From Bradyrhizobium zhanjiangense (lineage in GTDB: Bacteria > Pseudomonadota > Alphaproteobacteria > Rhizobiales > Xanthobacteraceae), in contig NZ_CP022221.1 of the NCBI RefSeq assembly GCF_004114935.1, positions 4,485,001-4,549,000 of the forward strand: a stretch of DNA of 64,000 bases. Reading direction: 5' to 3'. How positions within the stretch are numbered: position 1 is the first letter of the stretch; each line of letters begins with the position of its first letter. Both the position numbers and the translations under genes were made by a program. Of this stretch, positions 30,264-37,574 are shown one piece after another. The notes beneath the pieces are model-generated. The model was not told the DNA's origin. It did not search any database and was given only the letters and a program-made list of their open reading frames with translations.

Positions 30264-30384
30264 GTTGGCAGCTACCTCCGCTCACGTCGGCCGTCCGCGC
30301 CAGATGAAGCGCCTGCCACAGCGCAGCAGCACCAATTGCTCGTGCCATGAACGACGATCAGCGCACATAAGCAGGTGGGCACCG

Positions 30385-30594
30385 TCACTTCTGCGCCAGC
30401 TTAATCGTTGCCACAGGCCACTTTCCGGGATGGCCAGCAATGGAAAGACGCAAGCCGTGCGCTTCGTCCAAGTACAATTCCTCGACAGTCCCTGCTGTAC
30501 CGTCCGTGAGCACCACCGCCTTACCGATCAATTCTGTCTCGGCTTCGTGATATTCGCGTAGAATAGCAGAGGCGTGAGCTTCAGCCCGAGGCAT
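30385..30594 (-). CDS. Small conserved-looking protein with beta-barrel-like core
   Basis: 69 residues from ATG 30594 (MPRAEAHASAILREYHEAET). The core ELIGKAVVLTDGTAGTVEEL then YLDEAHGLRLSIAGHPGKWP resembles a short PRC-barrel-like strand pattern and resembles, from memory, small hypotheticals of Bradyrhizobium. Function unknown. The frame extends to 30693, but the extra residues look random. It lies immediately downstream of the ligase fragment on the same strand. Confidence 0.55.
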   Translation of the reverse strand: MPRAEAHASAILREYHEAETELIGKAVVLTDGTAGTVEELYLDEAHGLRLSIAGHPGKWPVATIKLAQK

Positions 30595-30702
30595 CTGCCG
30601 CATCTCGTCCTGGCTATGCGAGCAAAACCGTCGAGACTGAACTGCGTTCCTTTCGCCTATCGGAGTAGAAAGGGTCGGCGAGACGGAGATCATAACTCCC
30701 GA

Positions 30703-30951
30703 TCAATCGCAGCAGCATGGCTGCGGTTCTTCACCTTGATCCAGTGCTTCTGCCGACCGCCTCGGTACGGCCGACGCGCTGTGCAGAGCGTTGAAGCCGC
30801 TGATACCGTCGACGCCGAGGATCACGGCCTCGCCATCGATCACAAAGCGCCTCTGCCGGTTTTTCAGCGCGGCCTCAGCAATCCAGAGATAGCGCTTCGT
30901 CCAGTCGGTGCCGTTGCGAGAGAGGAGGCGCACGCGCTCATCCCGACACAA
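30703..30951 (-). pseudogene. Fragment of an ATP-dependent DNA ligase
   Basis: Residues RDERVRLLSRNGTDWTKRYL and EAALKNRQRRFVIDGEAVIL, then GVDGISGFNALHS, match the part of LigD-type ATP-dependent ligases between motif I and motif IIIa, including IDGEAV (motif III). The lysine motif (K.DGYR) upstream and motifs IV-V downstream are missing; after FNALHS the sequence becomes unrelated (SAVPRRSAEALDQ), so a frameshift or junction lies there. It cannot be a functional ligase. Confidence 0.7.
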
Positions 30952-31055
30952 TGTCGATTAACTTGGATTATTGTTTAAATTTTAAACTGCAGATAAACTG
31001 ACATTTAATTGGCAGGGACTGCTCGGGGGAGCGCAACCTGAGAGAGGAGAGATCC

Positions 31056-31289
31056 ATGAAGCTCACCTTTGGCGTTCTTTCCGCAGCGGCATTTGCGTTG
31101 GCTCTTGCGATGACGACCGTGCCACCTGCCTCGGCTTGCAACGGCAATGGGAATTGTCCCAACGCGCCCGGCCAGAATAAGCCTGGTCATGTCAGTGGAG
31201 CCCCCGGACCGATCGCAGGTGCCGGCCTTCCTATTCTCGCGATTGGATACGGCGTGTACTGGCTGGTAAAACGGCGGCGGACCCGCTAG
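31056..31289 (+). CDS. Small secreted protein with C-terminal helix and RRR tail
   Basis: 77 residues with an excellent ribosome-binding site (GAGAGGAG). Residues 1-27 are a signal peptide (cleavage after SA-C or PASA); the middle is a short Gly/Asn/Pro linker with two Cys (ACNGNGNCPNAPG). The C terminus is PGPIAGAGLPILAIGYGVYW then LVKRRRTR: a Pro-Gly motif, one hydrophobic helix and a basic stop. That tripartite plan resembles PEP-CTERM/VPLPA-type sorting tails, though the motif differs. Cargo function unknown. Confidence 0.65.
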   Translation: MKLTFGVLSAAAFALALAMTTVPPASACNGNGNCPNAPGQNKPGHVSGAPGPIAGAGLPILAIGYGVYWLVKRRRTR

Positions 31290-31431
31290 GTCCCCGCGAT
31301 CGCTCTCACCGATGCAGCTGGCCAGCAGCGAGAACTCCAAGCAACCTCCAAGCGGCCCCGGCCTTTCTCGACGCCCAAAAGCCCCACGGCCGGGGCCGTT
31401 CCACTCGGGCTTGATGCAAAGCAATCGGAAA

Positions 31432-31677
31432 TTAGTTTAAAAGGATCTCATAGCGACGTTTGAGCCGGTCGCTTGTGGTCTTTGCTGCGTATTGAATGCG
31501 TGCAAGGTCGCAGCCTTCTTGCGCGACGACATGCAGCTTCCACTCTGAGGTGCCGGGTCGGTGATCGGGCCCGAACTCAACTTCGATGGACACGACCTTC
31601 TCTGTGCCTGGAAAACTTCGGATCTCCTGCAGCGCAATCCGCTCGAGCTCGTCCTTCGACACCGGTGATCTCGACAC
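31432..31677 (-). CDS. Small conserved-looking protein, unknown
   Basis: 81 residues: SKDELERIALQEIRSFPGTE, then KVVSIEVEFGPDHRPGTSEW, then KLHVVAQEG. An N-terminal helix is followed by strands, and codon use is ordinary. It resembles, from memory, small Bradyrhizobium hypotheticals with the same EIRSFPG motif. Function unknown; it is one of the healthier genes in the putative island. Confidence 0.6.
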   Translation of the reverse strand: MSRSPVSKDELERIALQEIRSFPGTEKVVSIEVEFGPDHRPGTSEWKLHVVAQEGCDLARIQYAAKTTSDRLKRRYEILLN

Positions 31678-31807
31678 CGTTCGCTCCTAAGGATGGAGGC
31701 GGCTGCTTGAAGCCGCGCTCAGCTCAATGCAGTCAGTGACCTCGACGTTCCTCCTCAAGATGAGAAGGCGCATCGCGAATCGCTGTAAGCTCGCGCGGAT
31801 CTTATGA

Positions 31808-31990
31808 TCAGCGCAATTGCTGCAGAGCTTCCGGAGTCAGCTCGTATCGACCCCCCACCTTTTTCAACCAGCGTACTTTAAGCATACGCCTTGACCCGCA
31901 CAGTGGACGGTTGCCTCCTGGATGAAATAGAAGGCCATCGCGTTCGATCAGATAGCCGTACAGCTGTGCGCTCCGCAGCGGCCTCAGCAT
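31808..31990 (-). CDS. Short unknown protein or gene remnant
   Basis: 60 codons. The C-terminal MLKVRWLKKVGGRYELTPEA, then LQQLR, looks like the end of a winged-helix-like protein, but the N-terminal part is too short to judge. It may be a remnant whose 5' end was lost. Two stops upstream in frame prevent extension. Confidence 0.3.
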   Translation of the reverse strand: MLRPLRSAQLYGYLIERDGLLFHPGGNRPLCGSRRMLKVRWLKKVGGRYELTPEALQQLR

Positions 31991-32318
31991 TCCCGGTCTC
32001 GGGGCGGCCTGGACGCATCCTCTCTGGCGCTGTGAGCAGCCCGAAGAGGAACGGGGAATCGTCCGCTCTGGAACTGGAACCTTGCTTACCCCGTTTGGCT
32101 AGCGGGCAGAACAAGGAGAAGGAAACCATGCCCTGCTTTGGGCTGTGCCTACGGTTCTCGTGATCGGTGGCGTCAGCTACTATTTTCTCCGTGTCGTGCA
32201 CTGATCCTGTTGCTTTGAGCGTTCGGGCGATGCTCGATGGCGCCTAGGTCGACGCTGCAGCACTGCCGGAAGCCCAGCGCACTCCCATTGCCCGGCGCTG
32301 GTCTGAAAAGGTCGAACC
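31991..32318. other. 328-base stretch without a convincing gene
   Basis: Frames on both strands are open over parts (31891-32163 plus, 32173-32407 minus) but show no recognisable sequence or good start. A good Shine-Dalgarno (AAAGGT) appears at the right end for the gene at 32319. Confidence 0.4.
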
Positions 32319-32564
32319 ATGAAGCACGCGCTTCCGACAATCGGAATTGTTCTCGGGCTAGTCGTGACACCTGCATCCGTCGACCCCTGGAAGGATGAGA
32401 GCGGCAAAGGCCGATGGGGCTACGATCGTGGTCCTTACCGCGCCTACAACTACGACCGCGAATACAAGCAGGAGTATCACCGAGGCCACTGCAAGATCGA
32501 GCGCAAGTGGGGCAAGCACGGCGAGTACAAAGAAGAGACGAAGTGCAAGGGCTATCGCGACTGA
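32319..32564 (+). CDS. Small exported basic protein
   Basis: 81 residues. MKHALPTIGIVLGLVVTPAS is a signal peptide; the mature part is rich in Tyr, Lys, Arg and Gly (RWGYDRGPYRAYNYDREYKQ) and ends with HCKIERKWGKHGEYKEETKC, two Cys that could form one disulfide. Small periplasmic proteins with a C.IERKW...EE.KC ending occur in Bradyrhizobium (recalled). AAAGGT lies eight bases upstream. Function unknown. It is the last gene before repeat copy B. Confidence 0.6.
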   Translation: MKHALPTIGIVLGLVVTPASVDPWKDESGKGRWGYDRGPYRAYNYDREYKQEYHRGHCKIERKWGKHGEYKEETKCKGYRD

Positions 32565-32683
32565 CGGGCGAGCTCCGGGCCTGCCGCGACTGGTTTACAA
32601 CCCCAATGAGTCGTGTCGGCTCAGTCAGAACCAGCTCAGTAGTTTCCTGAATTTTCCTTAGTGGAACAAAGGTCTGCTTGCGC

Positions 32684-32870
32684 CTGGGAGACTGGGGGGA
32701 GGTTCAAATCCTCTCGCTCCGACAATTTTTCTCAACATCTGTCGGGTGGATTGACCGTCGGTGGGAGCCTGCTCCCGCCGGCGGCGGATGCGCGCTCACC
32801 AGCCCCATGCACAGTAGCGATGTCATTTGGTTTTTCCGAGTCGATTTGACGCGTCGGGCAAAACAGGAGC
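32684..32870 (+). repeat. Direct repeat copy B: broken tRNA-Pro 3' half plus ~150 bp
   Basis: CTGGGAGACTGGGG (with a deletion of the TCG/variable-loop bases) leads to AGGTTCAAATCCTCTCGCTC and CGACAA, then the same blocks as copy A: CTGTCGGGTGGATT, CCCCATGCACAGTAGCGATG, TCGATTTGACGCGTCGGGCA, AAACAGG. The CCA is changed to CAA and the 5' half of a tRNA is absent, so it is not a tRNA gene. Confidence 0.85.
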
Positions 32871-32931
32871 ACGCAGTAGCGTCGGAGTTCTTTTAATTGC
32901 AGGCAATTTCGCTTCGGCGCCGGTTGTGTGT

Positions 32932-33462
32932 TCACAACACCTCGGCACGAATCTGAGCCACGCCACGATCCGTAATCCCCAAGCTGCGCGCAGCAGCGAG
33001 CGAAAGGTCGAGGACACGACTGCGGACGAACGGACCGCGGTCATTGACTGTGACGATGACGCTTCGGCTGCCGTGAGTGACGCGCAACTTGGTGCCGAAA
33101 GGCAGGCGGCGGTGCGCCGCTGTTAGCCGATTACGATCAAACGATGAACCGCTCGCTGTCTTGCCTTTGAAATAAGAATAGTAGGAGGCTTTGCCGGAAA
33201 AGACTCGATTAGAAGATTGGGCTCCTAAACGATCTTTCGAGGGCTCTTCCGGAGTCAGAGGTTGCGCTTGCTGTGGGGTCGAAGGTTGCGTCTGCGTTAC
33301 GTCCTTCTTTGTCTGGTCGAGGCCTTCAGGAGCTGGCTCCGCCTGAGCTTTTGGAATGATGAACCACCTATCATCGAAAGTTTGTGCGACAGCAGGAGTC
33401 GAGTACATCGCCATCCAAGCTGGGATTGTTGCAATCGCGATCATTCTACAAAGAACTTGCAT
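32932..33462 (-). CDS. RlpA-like double-psi beta-barrel protein
   Basis: About 176 residues from ATG 33462 (MQVLCRMIAIATIPAWMAMY). A signal-like N terminus is followed by a Pro/Gln-rich linker and, from ~residue 88, the RlpA domain: GKASYYSYFKGKTASGSSFD, LTAAHRRLPFGTKLRV and VTVNDRGPFVRSRVLDLS. The domain has the Asp of DRGPF used by RlpA lytic transglycosylases; no SPOR domain is present. It should act on peptidoglycan in the periplasm. The frame also allows starts at 33498 or 33444. Confidence 0.85.
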   Translation of the reverse strand: MQVLCRMIAIATIPAWMAMYSTPAVAQTFDDRWFIIPKAQAEPAPEGLDQTKKDVTQTQPSTPQQAQPLTPEEPSKDRLGAQSSNRVFSGKASYYSYFKGKTASGSSFDRNRLTAAHRRLPFGTKLRVTHGSRSVIVTVNDRGPFVRSRVLDLSLAAARSLGITDRGVAQIRAEVL

Positions 33463-33839
33463 GATCGGCCTCACGCATGAAACTGACGGACAATGCAACT
33501 CATCGGCCTGTGTTCCTGCACACGCATTCTCGTGCAGACAAAGGTGAATGCATACCGATCGTTATATGCGTAGTTCCGAGAGTGCTTAGGCGCAGCGCAG
33601 CAAGCAATTGTCTCGCTGCGGCGCATCACGGCCGTAGATCTGCAACCCGAGGCACGAGATTGCCGCTCCAGCAGCCGCTGCTTGGCTTTTTACTCCAACA
33701 GTGTAGTCCTTCGATCTCGAAACTGCTCGAGCTTCGCAATTTGCGTTAGCTGCCAGAACTCTCAGTCGGGCAAGGTCGAGATCAATAACCTTCTGGGACT
33801 TGTCGACGCTCTAGCAATGAGCGCTTGCAATATCGACTG
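33463..33839. other. 377-base gap with no gene seen
   Basis: Open frames (such as 33477-33749 plus) have no recognisable protein sequence and poor starts. No hairpin or repeat stood out. It probably holds the rlpA-like promoter and sequence left from rearrangement. Confidence 0.4.
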
Positions 33840-34472
33840 CTAAGCGGTTGGTCGCAAATATCCCACCACCATCCGAGTCGTCTCGTCCACCAGCGTCCGC
33901 ACCATTTTCTCCGACAGCATCTCGGCCTGGTTCAGCACGGTGTTGTGCGCGACCGCTTCGATCGCGCTGACGCAGATGAACGTCGCTAGGGCCGGGTCGA
34001 TCTTGCGCATCTCCTTGCGGCGGCTTTCGAGATAGGCGCGCACGAGAGCGTGGACCTCGCGGTTGAAGGCTTCGACGTCTTTGAGCTGGCCGGTGCGCGG
34101 GATCTGCTCGGCGAGGACGCGGTGCAGTTTCGGGTCGATGCGGTGGGCTTCGATCGCGACGGTGACGAGCTTGCGCACGGCATTTTCGATCGGCAGGTCG
34201 GCGACTTCGGACAATGCGGCGCGGACGAGGCCCATGATCTCCTCGTTGTGACGGTCGATCACGGCGGCGACGAGCGCCTCCTTGCTCGGAAAATACTGAT
34301 AGAGCGAACCGACGCTGACGCCGGCGACCTCGGCGATGCGGTTCGTGCTCGCCTTCTCAAAGCCTTCGCGGACCAGAATGCGAGCGGTTGCCTCGACAAG
34401 TGCGTCGACGGTGGCGCGGGATCGCGCTTGCGAGGCGTTTTTCCGGGGTTTTGTCGGCGGTTTGCGCGCCAT
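33840..34472 (-). CDS. TetR/AcrR-family regulator
   Basis: 210 residues from ATG 34472 (MARKPPTKPRKNASQARSRA). Residues ~25-70 are the TetR helix-turn-helix: ILVREGFEKASTNRIAEVAG then VSVGSLYQYFPSKEALVAAV. The C-terminal ligand domain has TetR_C-type helices. It is divergent from an alpha/beta-hydrolase gene across 123 bases that hold a candidate operator, so it probably represses that gene and itself. The longer frame to 34574 passes through the operator. Confidence 0.9.
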   Translation of the reverse strand: MARKPPTKPRKNASQARSRATVDALVEATARILVREGFEKASTNRIAEVAGVSVGSLYQYFPSKEALVAAVIDRHNEEIMGLVRAALSEVADLPIENAVRKLVTVAIEAHRIDPKLHRVLAEQIPRTGQLKDVEAFNREVHALVRAYLESRRKEMRKIDPALATFICVSAIEAVAHNTVLNQAEMLSEKMVRTLVDETTRMVVGYLRPTA

Positions 34473-34485
34473 GATGTCGAATCCG

Positions 34486-34520
34486 AATGCGAGTAGGAAA
34501 AGCGAGCGAATGCTCGCATT
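34486..34520. promoter_or_regulatory. Candidate TetR operator
   Basis: Inverted arms AATGCGAG (34486-34493) and CTCGCATT (34513-34520), plus an inner AGCGAGCGAATGCTCGC that reuses the right arm. It lies between the divergent TetR and hydrolase genes. The operator role is inferred from position and symmetry. Confidence 0.45.
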
Positions 34521-34595
34521 ATAGCCGCAAGTGGCGGCGGGTCGGCAAGAGTCTTTGTCGCCCTGAGAGATCAAGCCAGGCGGAGAGAAGTGGCC

Positions 34596-35561
34596 ATGAG
34601 CGTCGCAAAGATGTTGTCGTCCCTGCAGTTTTGCCCTGACTTCGGTGCCTTGCGCCGCGGCGATCCCGCACCGAGCTTGCAGAGCCGTTGCTTCAATGCG
34701 TTGCTGCGTCAGCTTCCGTTCAAGCAGCAGCTCGCCTCAGCCGAAGCCGTGCAGGCGCATGTTCAGAAGCTCGCATTACAGCCGGCCTCGTATGAGCCGA
34801 CGGGACTGGGCCGCGGCGTCGAGGTGACGTTGACCAAGATGGGCGGCTGGCCCGTGTATTACACCGTGCCGTCGTCGGGCCATGAGGGCTGCAATCACGT
34901 CATGTTCCTGCATGGCGGTGGCTTCATCAACGAGATCGTGCCGGCGCATTGGCGCTTTGTCGGGCAGATGACGCGGAAGGCGCGCGTCGTTTGCGTCGTG
35001 CCGATCTATCCGCTGGCGCCGCGCGCGACCGCGAAGGAGATCGTGCCGGCGACGGCCGAGCTGTTGCGCATGCTGCTGGAAGACGCGGGGTCCGCAAAGG
35101 TCACGGTGGTCGGCAATTCCGCCGGCGCGGGTCTTGCGCTCGCCGCCTGCCAGTGGCTGCGCGATCGCGGGCACCGGCAGCCGGCTCGCCTGGTGCTGAT
35201 CTCGCCTGCGGCGGATGCCTCGGTCAGCCGTCCGGAGCAGGTCGCGCTTGCCGCCCGCGATCCCATTCAGGACATTCCGGGGATCGTCGAGGCGGGACGG
35301 CTCTATGCCGGCGAGCTCGATGTCGGTCATCCCTTCGTCAGCCCGCTCAACGGCGCGTTCCGCGCGCTCGCGCCGATGACGATCTTTTCGGGCACGCGCG
35401 ACCTTCTGTATCCCGACAGTGTCGATCTTGTGGAGCGGGCGAGAGCGGTGGGTGTGGCGGTCGAGCTGCACCTGCTCCGTGACCAACCGCACAATTATGC
35501 GCTGATGCCGACGCCGGAGGGGCGACGTGCGCGTGCGCTCATTTTGCGCACAGTGGCTTAA
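34596..35561 (+). CDS. Alpha/beta-hydrolase of the hormone-sensitive-lipase type
   Basis: 321 residues from ATG 34596, with GGAGAGAAG upstream. The oxyanion motif HGGG (106-109), nucleophile GNSAG (Ser175), then an Asp in GTRDLLYPD and His in QPHNYAL complete the triad of HSL-family esterases. It should hydrolyse short acyl or aryl esters in the cytoplasm. Divergent from TetR, its probable regulator. GTG 34590 is a less likely start. Confidence 0.9.
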   Translation: MSVAKMLSSLQFCPDFGALRRGDPAPSLQSRCFNALLRQLPFKQQLASAEAVQAHVQKLALQPASYEPTGLGRGVEVTLTKMGGWPVYYTVPSSGHEGCNHVMFLHGGGFINEIVPAHWRFVGQMTRKARVVCVVPIYPLAPRATAKEIVPATAELLRMLLEDAGSAKVTVVGNSAGAGLALAACQWLRDRGHRQPARLVLISPAADASVSRPEQVALAARDPIQDIPGIVEAGRLYAGELDVGHPFVSPLNGAFRALAPMTIFSGTRDLLYPDSVDLVERARAVGVAVELHLLRDQPHNYALMPTPEGRRARALILRTVA

Positions 35562-35683
35562 AGGAAGGGCGTGACCATTGTCACAGAGCGCGGCGGCTCA
35601 ATGAGGGTGGCGCTATCGAGCCCATGCGGAGGGAGAATGGGCGCGCCTCCGGGGCGTTTCCTCGACGTCGTAATTCTACGGGC

Positions 35684-35923
35684 CTACGCGTGGCCCTTGA
35701 TCTCGTAGTGGCCCGGCACGCATTTGTAGCGCTCGAGGCGCCAATTGGCGTGATAGATCGGATGCTCGCCCATCCATTTCGCCAAGGGGGCCTGCGCGCC
35801 GATCGCGCATTGCATCATCGACATCTCGGGCGTCATGTTGCTGTCGGTCACGATTTCCTCGACGCAACTGCCTGAGCTGACTGCGCTTAGCCGGCAAAGC
35901 ACGGCAACGACGGTCACGAACAT
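35684..35923 (-). CDS. Small exported Cys-containing protein, unknown
   Basis: 79 residues from ATG 35923, with GAGGTG about six bases upstream. MFVTVVAVLCRLSAVSSGSC is a signal or signal-anchor; the mature part MTPEMSMMQCAIGAQAPLAK then WMGEHPIYHANWRLERYKCV has two further Cys. It resembles, from memory, a family of Rhizobiales periplasmic hypotheticals with WM..HP.Y..W.L..Y.C. The open frame to 36109 is not needed. Function unknown. Confidence 0.6.
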   Translation of the reverse strand: MFVTVVAVLCRLSAVSSGSCVEEIVTDSNMTPEMSMMQCAIGAQAPLAKWMGEHPIYHANWRLERYKCVPGHYEIKGHA

Positions 35924-36342
35924 TCCTGTCACCTCATCGGTTTTTTCTGACCACGAAGAGGATGCAAGCGGAGTGCCAGAGCCTGTGACACGCACACAAC
36001 ACGCTGGCCTGGCCGAATCGCCCCAGCGTCCACGCCAATTTGGCGATTCGGACTGTAAAAAAATTCCCCCTAACCCGAAGCCGGACAAATACGGGAACGG
36101 GGCAGTCATCCCCCGATTGTGGGACCAGCGCCACGCGGCAGCCTTTCGCGAGGCGCGCCCGACGCGCTGAGCCAGCCGCGCGTCGACGCGGCGGAATAGT
36201 CCGTCCGCCGAAATAACTGATGTCGGACCTGGCTGGACGCCGCTTTTACCTGCGGATGCGGCGCTGCTACAGTTTTGCGCGCGTTGCGGTGAGCGACGCT
36301 GTGACGAAGAAACATACCGACAAGGGGAGGGACCGAAGTCCC
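35924..36342. other. 419-base intergenic region with a perfect palindrome
   Basis: CCGAATCGCC (36013-36022) and GGCGATTCGG (36042-36051) are exact inverted arms around a 19-base loop. No T-run follows on either strand, so it is not a simple terminator. No gene seen; the right end carries GGGGAGGGACC before the SDR gene. Confidence 0.5.
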
Positions 36343-37314
36343 ATGAAGGATTTTGCAGGAAAGATCGCGGTCATCACCGGCGGCGGCACGGGAATGGGGC
36401 GCGAGCTGGCGCGGCAGCTCGTGGCCGAAGGCTGCAACGTCGCGATGTGCGACGTCTCGGAAGCGGCGATGGCCGAGACCAAGCGGCTCTGCGAGGTCGA
36501 GAAGCTGCCCCAGGGCCTGCGCGTCACGACGCATGTCGCCGACGTCGCGATCGAGGATCATCTGAGGCGCTTTCGCGACGAGCTCGCCGAGCAGCAGAAG
36601 ACGGACAAGATCCATCTGTTGTTCAACAATGCCGGCATCGGCGGCGGCGGCAGCTTGTTCACCAACACGCGCGAGCAGTGGGAGCGCACCTTCAACATCT
36701 GCTGGGGCGGCGTCTATCTCGGTGTGCGCACCTTCCTGCCGATGCTGGTCGCCGCGGACGAGGCCCACATCGTCAACACCGCGAGCGTCAACGGCTTCTG
36801 GGCCTCGATCGGCATGAACCAGGCGCACACCGCCTACAGTTCGGCCAAGTTCGCGGTGAAGGGATTTACCGAAGCGCTGATCAACGACCTCCGCCTGCAC
36901 GCGCCACACGTCAAATGCTCGGTGGTGATGCCCGGTCACATCGGCACCTCGATCGTCTCCAATTCGCGCAAGGTGCAGAGCAGGGACGGCTCGGACCGAC
37001 TCAACGCCGACGAGGTCGCGCTGACCCGCAAGCGCATGGTCGCGGCCGGCGTGCCGGATGCCGACAAGATGTCGGACGATGACATCCAGGCGGCGTTTGC
37101 CGAGCGCGCCCGCAGCTTCCTGGAGGATGCGCCGACGACGGCGGCAGAGGCCGCGAAGATCATTCTCGATGGGGTCAAGGCGGAGCGTTGGCGCATTCTC
37201 GTCGGCGAGGACGCCAAGCGCCTCGACGAGCGCGTGCGCGCCACGCCGGAGCAGGCCTACGACCGCGCCTTCTACGAAAGTTTTACGCAGGAGGTCGGCT
37301 GGCGGCTTGGCTGA
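36343..37314 (+). CDS. Short-chain dehydrogenase/reductase
   Basis: 323 residues from ATG 36343, with GGGGAGGG upstream. Classic SDR motifs: cofactor loop TGGGTGMG (12-19), NNAG (95-98), catalytic Ser148, and YSSAK (Tyr165, Lys169). Asp37 after the second strand (NVAMCDVSE) suggests NAD rather than NADP. The C-terminal ~80 residues extend beyond a minimal SDR. The substrate is unknown. No adjacent gene gives pathway context; an upstream frame extension to 36220 is not conserved-looking. Confidence 0.9.
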   Translation: MKDFAGKIAVITGGGTGMGRELARQLVAEGCNVAMCDVSEAAMAETKRLCEVEKLPQGLRVTTHVADVAIEDHLRRFRDELAEQQKTDKIHLLFNNAGIGGGGSLFTNTREQWERTFNICWGGVYLGVRTFLPMLVAADEAHIVNTASVNGFWASIGMNQAHTAYSSAKFAVKGFTEALINDLRLHAPHVKCSVVMPGHIGTSIVSNSRKVQSRDGSDRLNADEVALTRKRMVAAGVPDADKMSDDDIQAAFAERARSFLEDAPTTAAEAAKIILDGVKAERWRILVGEDAKRLDERVRATPEQAYDRAFYESFTQEVGWRLG

Positions 37315-37574
37315 CCGCCCAAGAGGCGCGCGAATGTAGGTATGATAATCGTCATGGCAAGAGGTGCGCCGGTGATAATGCGTGCCACCTCTTGCCAGTT
37401 TTCTTGCCAATGTTCAGCGCCTTATGCCGAATTCGAATGTCACGCATGCGACGCGTCCGTGCGTTCAAGCGATGGTGATCTTGAATGGGTCTCATTTGAC
37501 GCACGCCAGCTTGGTTGGCCAACCAAAATAGTCTAGTCAATCAGGGGTAACGCGACGATAGAGCGTAGCTCCCG

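Larger units (their letters stand above)
28966..32722. mobile_element. Decayed tRNA-Pro-associated genomic island
   Basis: The segment lies between the intact tRNA-Pro and a displaced fragment of its 3' half. It includes AT-rich blocks unlike its surroundings (for example near 29560-29620, 29915-29960 and 30955-31010), small genes of accessory type, a truncated H-NS-like gene and a DNA ligase fragment, and no long intact gene. No integrase was found, so mobility is lost or the ends are only a scar. The island reading is inference from repeats and content. Confidence 0.55.

Noticed and set aside
32684..32724. Second tRNA-Pro gene
   Set aside because: The 5' half is absent, the variable-loop region is deleted and CCA is changed; it is only a 3' fragment.
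28888..32870. CRISPR array or toxin-antitoxin system in the island
   Set aside because: No regularly spaced short repeats and no paired small genes with toxin or antitoxin motifs were seen.
33477..33749. 90-codon plus-strand frame after the RlpA-like gene
   Set aside because: It starts inside the rlpA promoter area, lacks a ribosome-binding site and shows no recognisable motif.
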